Assembly (NCBI GenBank): GCA_034189125.1
Contig: JAXHVB010000018.1
Span: 1-64,000 of the forward strand
Length of the DNA stretch: 64,000 nt
Direction: 5' to 3'
Source: UBA5862 sp002408105
GTDB taxonomy: Bacteria; Pseudomonadota; Gammaproteobacteria; Pseudomonadales; UBA5862
Position numbers and translations under genes: made by a program. The notes beneath the pieces were generated by a model. That model ran no database searches. It was not told where the DNA came from and saw nothing but the letters and a program-made list of their open reading frames with translations. Of the stretch, positions 1-8,415 are shown piece by piece. Position 1 is the first letter of the stretch. Each line of letters starts with the position of its first letter.

Positions 1-722
1 CTCCAGTGAACGGTGGTGCGCAGGTCGTCGGCAACGACATCGACAGTGCCGGCACCGCCGTGGATTTTGCTGACGGGGCCTTCCCGACCTTTGGAAACCA
101 AATCACCGGGATTTTCTGGGACGTACAGCAAACTTCCGTGACCACCAGTGGCAGTGTTGTGGAACTTGCCTCGACCGGGGGGTTCCTTGATCTGTGGTAC
201 GACGAGCCGGGCCTCGCGGGTGGCGGCACCACCGTGAACATCGGATCGGCCGTGCCTGGCGACCGCACGGGCCCCAACGCGTTCACGGGCTTCACCGACG
301 GTATTTACCTCGGCCGGTTGGCCTTCGCCAGCGGTATCGACCCGTCCGACGGGACCACCACCGTTCAAGGTGAAGTGGACCTGTCGCTGACCAACAATTC
401 CGGCTTTGCGGACTCCTACGGGAACGTGGTCGCTGATGTGGATGGCGATGGCATCGAGTACGAGCCCATCGATGATGGTGCTTGGTCCTTGCTGCTCGAT
501 TCGGACTACTTTGGCACCGTTTTCGGGACCCGTGACGTGCGCTTCAGCACCAAGCTGGACACCAATACCGGCTGGGACGGCGGCGACCCAGGCGTCCTCG
601 GCTTCACCAGCAACGACCCGGGCCGTGCCTTCGTAGTACCCGAGCCGACTTCACTGGCGCTGATGGGCCTTGGCCTCATGGGTGTGGGTTTCGGCAGCCG
701 GTTGCGCGCGCGCAAAGCCTAA
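1..722 (+). CDS. PEP-CTERM sorting-signal protein (5' end outside window)
   Basis: This is the C-terminal part of a secreted protein with a PEP-CTERM signal, the substrate class of exosortases. The frame is open back to the window edge; a GTG at 6 exists but the true start is probably upstream. The last 28 residues have the tripartite signal: VPEP at 636-647, a hydrophobic segment rich in Leu, Met and Gly, and the basic tail RLRARK. The rest is rich in Gly, Asp, Thr and Ser with few charged Lys, as in many surface PEP-CTERM proteins; no enzyme domain was recognised. XrtA, encoded at 17859-19391, is the likely processing enzyme. The function of the mature protein is unknown. Confidence 0.88.
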   Translation, partial: PVNGGAQVVGNDIDSAGTAVDFADGAFPTFGNQITGIFWDVQQTSVTTSGSVVELASTGGFLDLWYDEPGLAGGGTTVNIGSAVPGDRTGPNAFTGFTDGIYLGRLAFASGIDPSDGTTTVQGEVDLSLTNNSGFADSYGNVVADVDGDGIEYEPIDDGAWSLLLDSDYFGTVFGTRDVRFSTKLDTNTGWDGGDPGVLGFTSNDPGRAFVVPEPTSLALMGLGLMGVGFGSRLRARKA

Positions 723-744
723 GCGGTCCGCGCTCCGCCGAACC

Positions 745-774
745 AAAGGCGGCCCTTCGGGGCCGCCTTTTTTG
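745..774 (+). terminator. Rho-independent terminator of the PEP-CTERM gene
   Basis: An 11-bp perfect GC-rich stem (745-755 with 760-770) closes a TTCG tetraloop with a C-G closing pair, and six T residues lie at 768-773. It sits 22 bases after the PEP-CTERM stop codon, so that gene ends its own transcript. Confidence 0.9.
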
Positions 775-1001
775 TTTGGGTGGTTCCACGCTGCCTGGAC
801 AGTGCCGTCGGCCCACAACAGCGCTTGAGGACCGCACTCCAGGCAGGAGTCGGCTAGGCTTAACGTCGGGGGGCTGCGCTGTTGGCCGCCCGTCGATCAA
901 CGGATTCATCCACCCAGGGTTGCGCAGTCCGGCCCCCTCAACCCGACGGTCTTTTTGCCTTGCGTACTCCGCTCCGCCACCTTCGTACTCCTTTCCAGTC
1001 T

Positions 1002-1673
1002 GTGTCCCCCCGCCTGCACATCGCCCTGCAGGTGCCGGCAACCCTGGCGGTGGTGGCCTGGGTACCCGGCAATGTGGCCAAGTTGGTCCTGTTGGTGGCC
1101 CTCTGGGCGCTGACCTTCGGCCGTGTGAGGCGCAGCGAAGCGGCGCTGTTCCTCGGTGCTTGCGTGCTGTTCACTGGGATGAATGCCATGGCGCTGCGCC
1201 AGGGGATCTTTCGGTTCAGTGAGCCGGATGTGCTCGGCATGCCCCTGTACGAGCTGGGGATGTGGGGGTTCTATCTGCTGCACACTCGCCGCCTCTGGCC
1301 CGCGCCCGCAGCGGCATTGCCGGGCTGGATCTTGTGGCTCACCATGGCGTGCTTCGCGCTGTCATTCGTGGCCATCACCGACTCGCTTTGGCTGCTGGTG
1401 GCCAGCGGGCTCGCGCTGGCGTCGGCCGTGGCGCTGAGCCACCGTGGACCGGACCTGGTGCACGCCGCCTATATGGTGGTGCTGGGCCTCTTGGTCGAAG
1501 CCACCGGGGTGGCTTCGGGCCAGTGGAGCTACCCCAGCAACCCGCCCCTTGGCGTCCCGCTCTGGTTTATGACCCTGTGGGGCGGGGTGGGATACTTTGC
1601 CAGCCGCGTCGCCTGGCCCTGGTTTGTGCGGCTCGACACCGCCGACAACAAGGCGGAACCGCATGCCCGGTGA
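1002..1673 (+). CDS. Small polytopic membrane protein, unknown function
   Basis: About seven hydrophobic segments follow one another with short loops, so this is an integral inner-membrane protein of about 223 residues. A GTG at 1002 starts just before the first hydrophobic stretch; the frame is also open from ATG 882, but that extension is Arg/Pro-rich and does not look like coding sequence. No convincing ribosome-binding site was seen at either start. Near the C terminus is a conserved-looking patch (EATGVASGQWSY, then PLGVPLW) with Glu, Trp and Tyr in a membrane context, reminiscent of small uncharacterised membrane families such as DUF2878 or carotenoid-cyclase-like proteins. That resemblance is weak and no function is assigned. 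It lies 61 bp before the flavoprotein gene on the same strand. Confidence 0.65.
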   Translation: MSPRLHIALQVPATLAVVAWVPGNVAKLVLLVALWALTFGRVRRSEAALFLGACVLFTGMNAMALRQGIFRFSEPDVLGMPLYELGMWGFYLLHTRRLWPAPAAALPGWILWLTMACFALSFVAITDSLWLLVASGLALASAVALSHRGPDLVHAAYMVVLGLLVEATGVASGQWSYPSNPPLGVPLWFMTLWGGVGYFASRVAWPWFVRLDTADNKAEPHAR

Positions 1674-1734
1674 GCACGCCAGTAGGCTCTCGCGCCGCCA
1701 GTGGCGCCTTGCATAGAAGGAGTGGCCTTGGACC

Positions 1735-3372
1735 ATGGATGATTTGACCGCAGCCCTGCGCGCCGCATTTGCGCCCGAGCAGCTCTCATTGAACCCGGCG
1801 GACTGCGACCGCTACCTGTGCAACACCATGGGGGCGCGTCGCCAATTGCTGGGGGCCGTACGCCCCGCCGACACCGCAGAAGTGCAGCGGCTGGTGTGCA
1901 TCGCACGCGAGCAGGGCGCGCCCCTGTACCCCATCAGCACCGGCAACAACTGGGGGTATGGCACCGCCTTGCCGGCGCTCGATGGCTGCCTGCTGGTGGA
2001 CCTCTCGGGCCTCAACCGCATCGTCCATTTTGACCCTGACCTCGCCACGGTCACCCTGGAGCCTGGCGTGACCCAGGGCATGTTGTTCGACTTTTTGGCG
2101 CAACAGCCGGAACGGTTTCTGGTGCCCACCACTGGGGCTGGGCCCCAGTGCAGCCTGGTGGGCAATGCCCTGGAGCGTGGCTACGGCATCACGCCGGTCG
2201 CCGACCACTTCGCGGCGGTGCAGTCGGTTGAGGCGGTGCTCGGCAGCGGCGACCTCTACCAGGGTCCCTTCGAGGGCCTGGGTGCGACCACCGTGGAACG
2301 CTGTTTCAAGTGGGGACTGGGGCCCTATATCGATGGGCTTTTCGGCCAGTTCGGCGCTGGGATCGTGACCCGCATGACGTTTCAATTGGCGCCGGTGCCC
2401 ACCAAAATTCAGGCGTTTTACTTCTGGATGGATGCAGACTCGGGGCTGGATGCCGCTGTCGCTGCAGTGCGTGACCTGCAACACCGGTTGCCCGGGGTGC
2501 TCGGTTCGATCAACCTGATGAACGCGCGCCGCCTGCTGTCCATGATGGGGCCATATCCGCGCGATCAGGTGCGCCCCGGCACCGTCATGTCCGAGGCCTT
2601 GGTGGCCGATCTGGCCCGCGAAAACCGGGTGTCGGCCTGGATGGGCTTTGGTGCGCTCTATGGTGAGGCACCGGTGGTTGCTGGAGCGCGGCGGGTGGTG
2701 CGTCAACGGCTCAAGGGGGTTGCGGACCGCAGCCTGTTCGTCAGCCCCAATACAGTGGCACGACTGCGGCCTTGGGCCGAACGGTTGCCCTTCGCCTGGG
2801 GCCGCAAGCTCGCCGACCTTGCCGGAACCCTGGACCGAAGCCTGCGTCTGGTGGCCGGTGAACCGAGTGAAATCGCGCTGCCACTGGCGTATTGGCGCCT
2901 CAGTGGCGATCGAACCCCGGATGCGGGGCTGAGTCCCGCAGAGGACGGCGCGGGCTTGCTGTGGTACGCACCGTTGGTGCCCATGCAACCCGAAGCGGTC
3001 GCTGCCTACCGGGGCATGGTCGAACGGGTCTGCACTGCGCATGGCATCGAACCGCTCGTGACCTTCACCTCGCTGTCGGCGCGCTGTTTTGACAGCACGG
3101 TGCCAATCCTGTTCGACCCTAAAGAACCCGGCGCCCGCGAGCGCGCCCACGCCTGCTTCGAGGCACTTTTTGCCGAGGGCAAGGCGTTGGGGTTTGTGCC
3201 TTATCGGCTCAATATCGAAGCCCAGCGCAGCGCCATCGACTACGACAGCACCTACTGGAAGTTGGTCGGGCGCATCAAGCAGGCCATGGATCCGGACAAC
3301 CTGATTGCGCCAGGGCGCTATGCACCGGTTGAGCTGCCGGGCAGTGCTGGGCAGGGCAATATCGGGGGCTAG
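1735..3372 (+). CDS. FAD-binding oxidase, 4-cresol dehydrogenase/vanillyl-alcohol oxidase family
   Basis: A 545-residue flavoprotein with an N-terminal PCMH-type FAD-binding domain and a C-terminal substrate domain. The FAD-binding loop YPISTGNNWGYG (residues 65-76) matches the region in 4-cresol dehydrogenase (PchF), as does the GNALERGYGITP segment with a following DHF near residues 143-159. Family members oxidise para-substituted phenols and similar alcohols, often with covalently bound FAD; the real substrate here is unknown and no PchC-like cytochrome gene is adjacent. The ATG at 1735 follows a GAAGGAG about 12 bases upstream. The stop codon shares CTAG with the convergent exporter gene. 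It could be a catabolic enzyme or may modify an aromatic or lipid product from the neighbouring acyltransferases; the latter is speculation. Confidence 0.82.
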   Translation: MDDLTAALRAAFAPEQLSLNPADCDRYLCNTMGARRQLLGAVRPADTAEVQRLVCIAREQGAPLYPISTGNNWGYGTALPALDGCLLVDLSGLNRIVHFDPDLATVTLEPGVTQGMLFDFLAQQPERFLVPTTGAGPQCSLVGNALERGYGITPVADHFAAVQSVEAVLGSGDLYQGPFEGLGATTVERCFKWGLGPYIDGLFGQFGAGIVTRMTFQLAPVPTKIQAFYFWMDADSGLDAAVAAVRDLQHRLPGVLGSINLMNARRLLSMMGPYPRDQVRPGTVMSEALVADLARENRVSAWMGFGALYGEAPVVAGARRVVRQRLKGVADRSLFVSPNTVARLRPWAERLPFAWGRKLADLAGTLDRSLRLVAGEPSEIALPLAYWRLSGDRTPDAGLSPAEDGAGLLWYAPLVPMQPEAVAAYRGMVERVCTAHGIEPLVTFTSLSARCFDSTVPILFDPKEPGARERAHACFEALFAEGKALGFVPYRLNIEAQRSAIDYDSTYWKLVGRIKQAMDPDNLIAPGRYAPVELPGSAGQGNIGG

Positions 3373-5669
3373 CCCGGCCGCGCCTGGGCCGGTCGGGATG
3401 TTCTCCACAGCAGCAGCGGCATCAGGATGAACAGGTCAATGATCCACGCCAGTGCGATGATCAGCGCGGTCATCCAGCCGAGGTGGATGTTCTGCTTGAA
3501 GTCCGAGACTGTCAGCAGCCAAAACGCCGGGACCAGCGAAGCTGTGGTGAGGGTCACTGCCTGTCCGACATTGCGCAGCGTGTGACGCACCGCCTCTTCG
3601 GGTGCACGGCCTTTGGCGCGTTGGCGCCGGTAGTGCGTAAGCAGGTGGATGCTGTCATCGACCACGATGCCGAGCGTCATGCCCATCACGGTCGACAGGG
3701 TGATGCCCACCTCCCCGACGACAAACCCCCAGAGGCCAAAGGCAGCGGCGCCGGGCAGGAGGTTGGCGCAGAAGCTGAGCGCCCCCAAGCGCCAGGACCT
3801 GAGCACAGCGACCATCAACACCGAGATGGCCACCAGCACCACCAACGTGCTGCCCATCATTTCCGAGAAGTTGCGGTGGGACAGGGTCGCAAACATCCAG
3901 TCCGGCCCACTGACGCGGGCAGCGGCCATAGAATCTGGCGCTTGGCGCGCCAAGCGTTCACTCGCGCGCTCGGCGAACCGGCGTAGGGACTCGCTGTCGG
4001 TCTTGTGCAGACTGACGCCCACCCGACTCGCGGATTTGTCGAGGTTGACCTGGTGGGTGGGATCGAGCCCAAAGGGCAATGACATCTCATAGAGCAAAAA
4101 GTACTGCGCGATCAGGTCGCGCCGCTGGGGCAGCGCCGGCTGTTGCGGCTGGCCACCATTCAGTTCTCGGTGCAGGTCGGTGATGGTGTCGCTGACCACC
4201 GCCACCTGGGCGACTTCCGGCTGGTCCCGAAGCCAGGCAGCAAAGCCGGCCAGGTGGTTCAGGTAGTCGGGGTCGAACACGCCCTCCGGGCCGTTTGCCG
4301 GAACCGACCATTCGAGGCGGCTCACCCCGGTCAGTTGGGCGTCGATCCAGTCCGAGTCGGCACGAAAATCGAGCGCCGGGTCGAAGAAATCGATGAGGGT
4401 GTCGTTGAGTTGGTTGCGTGCCACCCCCGTACTGGCTGCCACACCGAGGACCAAGAGGGTGGTGGAGATCCACCGCGGATGATGAAGAATGAGGTGCTCT
4501 GCCGCGCCCAGCGCACCCGTGGGGCGTTGGTGGCTGCGCCGGACAGGAACCGGCAGGCGCAAAATCAACCGTGGCAGCACCGCCAGCGAGAACAGGCAGG
4601 CGAATCCCACGCCAAGCGCGACGATCACGCCGATCCACTGGATCGGCGGGGAGCTGCTCAAAGTGAGCGACAGAAACCCGACAGCCGTGGTGAGGCTGGT
4701 CAGCAACACCGGGGTGCGGTTGTGGGCCAGGCTCGCCTGCATTGCCGTTGGTCGTGCCTCCCCGACACGCGGGTGTTGGAGGTAGCTTGAGACGATGTGG
4801 ATGCAGTCAGCGATCGCCAATGGCAGCACCATGGCGGTGGCGGCTGCGACATCCGGCGTGAACCTTGGGGCGAACCAGCCGACGGTGCCGAGCGCCGAGA
4901 GCAACGAAGCCCCGACCACCGCCAAAATGACCCCAACGTAGGCCAGGCTGCGCAGGGCTGCATAGAGCACTGTGACCACCAACAGCACCATCAGCGGATA
5001 CAGGCGCATGCTGTCCGCGCGGGCGGTCTCGGCCAGGGTCACATCCGAGACCAGGGAGCCGGTCAGGGCGATGCGGTGGTCGGGGTGCGCGGCGCGAAAC
5101 CGATCAAGGGTTTGTTGCAATGCGGCGCCGCTGAGCTGTTTGGCCTGGTCCGGTTGGCCCTCGGGGAACCGAAACGCGACTTGGATTCCTGCAGTGCGCC
5201 CGTCTTGACTCACCAACCGGGCGGCAGTGCTCGGTGCCTCTTGCAGCCACCGAAGCCGGGTGTGCCGTGTAGCGGAATCCAGCGTCTCCGGGTCGTCAAA
5301 CAGGGGTTCGATGCGGACATCCTCGCCGTCGGCCCGGATGTGGGCGTGGTTGACCAGAGAGTCCACCCGCTGGGAGTGCGGCAAGGTCCAGAGGGCCTCG
5401 GTGAGCCCATGCAGCAGTTGCAAGGTGTCGATAGAAGTCAGGTCCGCATCGGCGGGCTGAACCGCGATGAGTGCGTAGTCGGTGGCTGAAAAGGCGTGTT
5501 CCAGCTCCTGGTAGGCCAACAGATCAGGGTCATCCGCGGAAAAGTAGCTGCGGTAGTCGGCCGAGACCTGAATTTGCCCCAGCCCCAGCGCCATGACCGC
5601 GGCCCAGAGCGCGGCAATCCCCAGCAGCCACCACCGCGGTGACGCCGATCTGTGCGCCCGTGTGGACAT
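3369..5669 (-). CDS. MMPL/RND-superfamily exporter
   Basis: A 766-residue inner-membrane transporter of the RND superfamily, MMPL type. One membrane segment (about residues 12-32) precedes a large periplasmic loop, then a five-segment bundle; the pattern is repeated in the second half, giving the usual duplicated 12-TM layout. This single-chain form lacks the size of AcrB-type tripartite pumps (about 1,030 residues) and resembles exporters of lipids and hopanoids. Its ATG (5669) directly follows the TAG of the acyltransferase gene (5670-5672), so the two form one minus-strand operon and the exporter probably handles the acylated product. The substrate is inferred, not shown. The 3' end overlaps the flavoprotein gene by four bases. 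Confidence 0.87.
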   Translation of the reverse strand: MSTRAHRSASPRWWLLGIAALWAAVMALGLGQIQVSADYRSYFSADDPDLLAYQELEHAFSATDYALIAVQPADADLTSIDTLQLLHGLTEALWTLPHSQRVDSLVNHAHIRADGEDVRIEPLFDDPETLDSATRHTRLRWLQEAPSTAARLVSQDGRTAGIQVAFRFPEGQPDQAKQLSGAALQQTLDRFRAAHPDHRIALTGSLVSDVTLAETARADSMRLYPLMVLLVVTVLYAALRSLAYVGVILAVVGASLLSALGTVGWFAPRFTPDVAAATAMVLPLAIADCIHIVSSYLQHPRVGEARPTAMQASLAHNRTPVLLTSLTTAVGFLSLTLSSSPPIQWIGVIVALGVGFACLFSLAVLPRLILRLPVPVRRSHQRPTGALGAAEHLILHHPRWISTTLLVLGVAASTGVARNQLNDTLIDFFDPALDFRADSDWIDAQLTGVSRLEWSVPANGPEGVFDPDYLNHLAGFAAWLRDQPEVAQVAVVSDTITDLHRELNGGQPQQPALPQRRDLIAQYFLLYEMSLPFGLDPTHQVNLDKSASRVGVSLHKTDSESLRRFAERASERLARQAPDSMAAARVSGPDWMFATLSHRNFSEMMGSTLVVLVAISVLMVAVLRSWRLGALSFCANLLPGAAAFGLWGFVVGEVGITLSTVMGMTLGIVVDDSIHLLTHYRRQRAKGRAPEEAVRHTLRNVGQAVTLTTASLVPAFWLLTVSDFKQNIHLGWMTALIIALAWIIDLFILMPLLLWRTSRPAQARPG

Positions 5670-6512
5670 CTAGTTCAGCGGCAGCCCCGCAGTTGTTGTC
5701 GTGAAACGGTCAATCAGGGCGTTGATAATTTCCGCGACATCGGGGTTCAGCGCTTGGCTTAGGCCTTGCTCGGTGATGATGAAGGGTGCGCGCTTGCCAT
5801 GGTAGTCGGCGACCTCGCCAATTTGCTCGAACCGGATGCCGTGGATCTTCAGGTTGCGGTAGAGGCGTGGTTCCATCATCACGAAGACTGCATCCAGCTG
5901 GCCGCGGCGGTGCAGGATTTCCGCCACAGCGGCAATGGACAGGTAGATGCCGAGCGCAATGAACGGCAGGGTGCGGCGTGTTTGCTGGGCATCAACGCTG
6001 GGGTTGCTTTCCCCGACCGACCCAGCCGGAAGGCGCAGGTCCTGTTGGCGGCGGCGGAATTGGGCACGCACGGCGAGCCTTGAGATTTCACCGCAACGCC
6101 CCGCATCGTCTTCGAGTCGCTCGCGCCACTGTGGGGCGATGCACTGCCAGCAGTGTTGGTACAGGGGAAGTCGTTGCAGCGATCGCTCTCCGCCCGGCGT
6201 GACCAAGCGGGCACTGCCGGCGAACACGGCAGACGCGTTGTGTTTCAGGAGCACGTGGTGGGCATGGGCGTCGTGCGGGTCCACCTCAAGGCCATTGGCG
6301 GTGCGGGGCTCGAAGCCGAACTCTTCGCAGTACACTTCGTGGCGGATTCGTTGGGTTTCCTGCACCAGTTCGGGGTTGTCGGCATAGAGGGGCGTATAGA
6401 CCGGGGTAAAGTACCCGAAGAACGATTCAGCCACCGCCCCCGAGTTCGACTGAACCTGCGCCCTGGCTTTGGTGGAATCTGGATTGTGCGGTGGCTGCTT
6501 GTTGGGTTCCAT
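5670..6512 (-). CDS. PEP-CTERM/exosortase-associated acyltransferase
   Basis: A 280-residue GNAT-like/autoinducer-synthase-like protein that fits the exosortase-associated acyltransferase family (TIGR03694). Visible hallmarks are RHEVYCEEFGFEP (about residues 55-67), a D-x2-D-A-H-A-H segment followed by a beta strand, and the EISRLAV strand before the acyl-binding half. Proteins of this family have been linked to long-chain N-acyl amino acid synthesis from acyl-ACP or acyl-CoA. The ATG at 6512 was chosen because the conserved region begins about 55 residues in; the frame stays open much further upstream, but there it overlaps the oppositely oriented homologue. No good ribosome-binding site was seen. 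It is followed with no gap by the MMPL exporter. Confidence 0.85.
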   Translation of the reverse strand: MEPNKQPPHNPDSTKARAQVQSNSGAVAESFFGYFTPVYTPLYADNPELVQETQRIRHEVYCEEFGFEPRTANGLEVDPHDAHAHHVLLKHNASAVFAGSARLVTPGGERSLQRLPLYQHCWQCIAPQWRERLEDDAGRCGEISRLAVRAQFRRRQQDLRLPAGSVGESNPSVDAQQTRRTLPFIALGIYLSIAAVAEILHRRGQLDAVFVMMEPRLYRNLKIHGIRFEQIGEVADYHGKRAPFIITEQGLSQALNPDVAEIINALIDRFTTTTAGLPLN

Positions 6513-6608
6513 GGTGGGCAAGAGGCAGTTGAAGGGGTGGTGTCTGGGGTCAGTGACATTTGGAGAGGGCGCGCGCCCCGCCTTTTCGGCGGATAGGGGG
6601 CCATGTCT

Positions 6609-6645
6609 GCACCGGTCCAGAAGCGGTGCGCCGCTAGACCGGTGC
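6609..6645. promoter_or_regulatory. Long inverted repeat between divergent acyltransferase genes
   Basis: GCACCGGTC at 6609-6617 is perfectly repeated in inverse as GACCGGTGC at 6637-6645, and an inner AGCGG/CCGCT stem (6622-6626 with 6631-6635) closes a TGCG loop. A second short hairpin (CCGCC-TTTTC-GGCGG, 6578-6592) lies beside it. The element sits in the 171-bp gap between two divergent promoters, so it could be an operator for a dimeric regulator or a leader hairpin. No poly-T tract follows, which argues against a terminator. Confidence 0.55.
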
Positions 6646-6683
6646 GACCGCGCCACGTAAAGTGTAGTGCATCGGCGCTGGCA

Positions 6684-7427
6684 ATGGGCGATTGGGGGGC
6701 AGCTGTGTTCGACGAGCGCTACGATGTTTTGTTGGCTCGAACGCCCGCAACGGAAGCGGCGCACCATTGGGTGCGGTACAAGGTGTACTGTGAAGAGCGC
6801 GGGTTCGAGCCGCGGGACCGATTCCCCGACCAGCAAGAGCGCGACGGTTGGGATGACGATGCGGTGAAGTTTGTGGTCAAGCACCGCGGGTGGGAGGAGT
6901 ACACCGCCGCTGTTCGGCTGGTCCAGGGTGGCTCTGCCGGCTTTCCGGCCGAGCACTACTGTGAATTGGACCAGGACCACCTGCGCTGCGTGGAGCCTGG
7001 GCAGGTGGCTGAGTTGTCGCGGCTGTGCGTGGTCAATGGCACCCGTCAGGATTTTTGGCCAGGTCCAACTGTAAGGCGCGCAGATTCCACCGCCAACCCA
7101 GCCACCGTGGTGGGGATTTTCTGGGGCCTGATGCGGGCTGCTCTGCGGTACAGCGAGCGCCACGACATTCGCCACTGGTACTTCGTGACCACCCGCGGCA
7201 TGGCGAAAATCCTGCAGCGCAACCTCATCGAGAGTGAATGCATTGGCGCGCCCTGCGTGCTGGGGGGGTTGCGGTACCCGTATCTCGTGGACGTGCATGC
7301 CTCCCGGCAACGAATCCTTCAATCATCCTCCCGGCTGGCGGGGTTTTACCGGGCCGATGCCCCCTACCATGTAGGGCACCACACCCCCGAGGAAGACCGG
7401 CAGGCCTCCTTGTCGCCCTTGCTATAG
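6684..7427 (+). CDS. Second exosortase-associated acyltransferase (GNAT/autoinducer-synthase-like)
   Basis: A 247-residue paralogue of the divergent gene at 5670-6512. Shared landmarks in the same order are VRYKVYCEERGFEP, an acidic stretch then VKFVVKH, AAVRLV, and AELSRLCV; a C-terminal half with HWYFVTTRGMAKIL follows. Sequence identity outside these motifs looks low, so this is an old duplication or a separately acquired relative, perhaps with a different acyl donor or amine acceptor. The ATG at 6684 is preferred; the frame also opens at 6603, but that extension would code through the inverted repeat and is basic and low-complexity. It lies 249 bp upstream of the export operon on the same strand. 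Its product is likely a small acylated molecule rather than polysaccharide; this is family inference. Confidence 0.8.
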   Translation: MGDWGAAVFDERYDVLLARTPATEAAHHWVRYKVYCEERGFEPRDRFPDQQERDGWDDDAVKFVVKHRGWEEYTAAVRLVQGGSAGFPAEHYCELDQDHLRCVEPGQVAELSRLCVVNGTRQDFWPGPTVRRADSTANPATVVGIFWGLMRAALRYSERHDIRHWYFVTTRGMAKILQRNLIESECIGAPCVLGGLRYPYLVDVHASRQRILQSSSRLAGFYRADAPYHVGHHTPEEDRQASLSPLL

Positions 7428-7676
7428 CCTCGTAAGACGATATGGCCAGCACGCGCCTCAGTTGTCGGTCGTGGGGCCCGCGATCCTCTTGTTTTGGGGT
7501 TTCGCGCCAAATGGAGTTGCAGGCGTGAAGCCGGTATCCTGTCCGCCGCTGTGCCTTGGGTTCCCAGGCGGCGCGCCGCTCTTGGGTTTGGGCACTCTGC
7601 ATACAATTTCGTCTACGCTTTAAACCGTTACCCGGTGGTTCATACCGCTGGGTGTGATTGCTCAAGGGGATTTCGA
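7428..7676 (+). promoter_or_regulatory. Leader region of the XrtA export operon
   Basis: This 249-bp non-coding gap precedes the 27-kb operon. It holds a GCCTTGGG/CCCAGGC hairpin (about 7553-7569) and directly after it a perfect 12-bp palindrome GCGGCGCGCCGC (7568-7579). A TACAAT at 7602-7607 is a possible -10 element, but no convincing -35 is present 16-18 bases upstream. No sigma-54 GG-N10-GC site was found by eye. The ribosome-binding site AAGGGGA at 7664-7670 serves the ATG at 7677. Confidence 0.4.
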
Positions 7677-8312
7677 ATGACTGTGCGACGCACGTTGAGA
7701 CTGGGACTGGTGGCTGCCGCGGTGGCCGTGCTAAGCGCGTGCAGCTCAGGGCTGCAAACCCTGCCGTCCGCGACGCTGCGCCCATCGATCAATGTGGTTC
7801 AACAGGACTACGACTACTTGATCGGCCCCGGTGACAGCCTGCAGATTTTCGTTTGGAACAACCCCGAGGTGTCCATGGGGGTCACCGTGCGGCCTGATGG
7901 AAAGATCAGCACGCCGTTGGTTGAGGACCTTGAAGTCAGCGGCATCACACCGACGGAAATGGCGCGCAAAGTTGAGGTGGTGCTCAGCCGGTACATCAAG
8001 GACCCCATCGTTACAGTCATCGCCGGTGGGTTCATTGGACCCTACGCGGAGCAGGTGCGCATCATCGGCGCTGCCAGTGCGCCCCAGTCGCTTCCCTACC
8101 GTGAGCACATGACAGTGCTGGATGTGATGATCGCCGTCGGAGGGTTGACGGACTTTGCCGCTGGCAACAGCACGCGGCTCATCCGCATTGAGGATGGGGC
8201 GCAGCAAGAGTACCGCGTTCGCTTGGAGGACCTGGTGCGCGATGGGGACATCAGCGCCAATGTGGACCTGAAGCCAGGTGACATCCTGATCATTCCTGAA
8301 GCCTGGTTTTGA
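7677..8312 (+). CDS. XrtA-type polysaccharide export lipoprotein (Wza-like, short)
   Basis: A 211-residue outer-membrane lipoprotein of the polysaccharide biosynthesis/export family, matching the exosortase-linked form (TIGR03027). It has a lipoprotein signal with the lipobox LSAC (lipidated Cys at residue 22), then the export domain with YLIGPGDSLQIFVW and VTVRPDGKIS, followed by one SLBB-like domain that contains TVLDVMIAVGGL. It is shorter than E. coli Wza (about 380 residues) and lacks the C-terminal helix, so the outer-membrane channel is probably completed by the beta-barrel protein encoded at 10849. The ATG at 7677 has a well-placed AAGGGGA. It is the first gene of the EPS operon. Confidence 0.93.
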   Translation: MTVRRTLRLGLVAAAVAVLSACSSGLQTLPSATLRPSINVVQQDYDYLIGPGDSLQIFVWNNPEVSMGVTVRPDGKISTPLVEDLEVSGITPTEMARKVEVVLSRYIKDPIVTVIAGGFIGPYAEQVRIIGAASAPQSLPYREHMTVLDVMIAVGGLTDFAAGNSTRLIRIEDGAQQEYRVRLEDLVRDGDISANVDLKPGDILIIPEAWF

Positions 8313-8415
8313 CCCCGGTGCTTGTTGGTGGCGCGCAATGTTGCCTGTGGATGCGCCTGTGGTCAGACACAAACTTTCAACCCCTTGAACACTGAGCAGC
8401 CTGCGGAAGGACGCG

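Noticed and set aside
882..1001. N-terminal extension of the small membrane protein from ATG 882
   Set aside because: Arg/Pro/Ser-rich sequence without a ribosome-binding site; a GTG at 1002 fits the first hydrophobic segment better, though this is not certain.
1786..3408. Long open frame on the minus strand opposite the flavoprotein gene
   Set aside because: It is antisense to a gene with clear family motifs and shows only Arg/His/Gln-rich sequence typical of shadow frames in GC-rich DNA.
6513..7322. Upstream extension of the minus-strand acyltransferase frame
   Set aside because: It would run through the divergent homologue and the intergenic dyad; the conserved region begins after 6512.
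7428..7676. Sigma-54 promoter for the export operon
   Set aside because: Exosortase loci are often tied to RpoN-type control, but no GG-N10-GC pair with flanking matches was found by eye.
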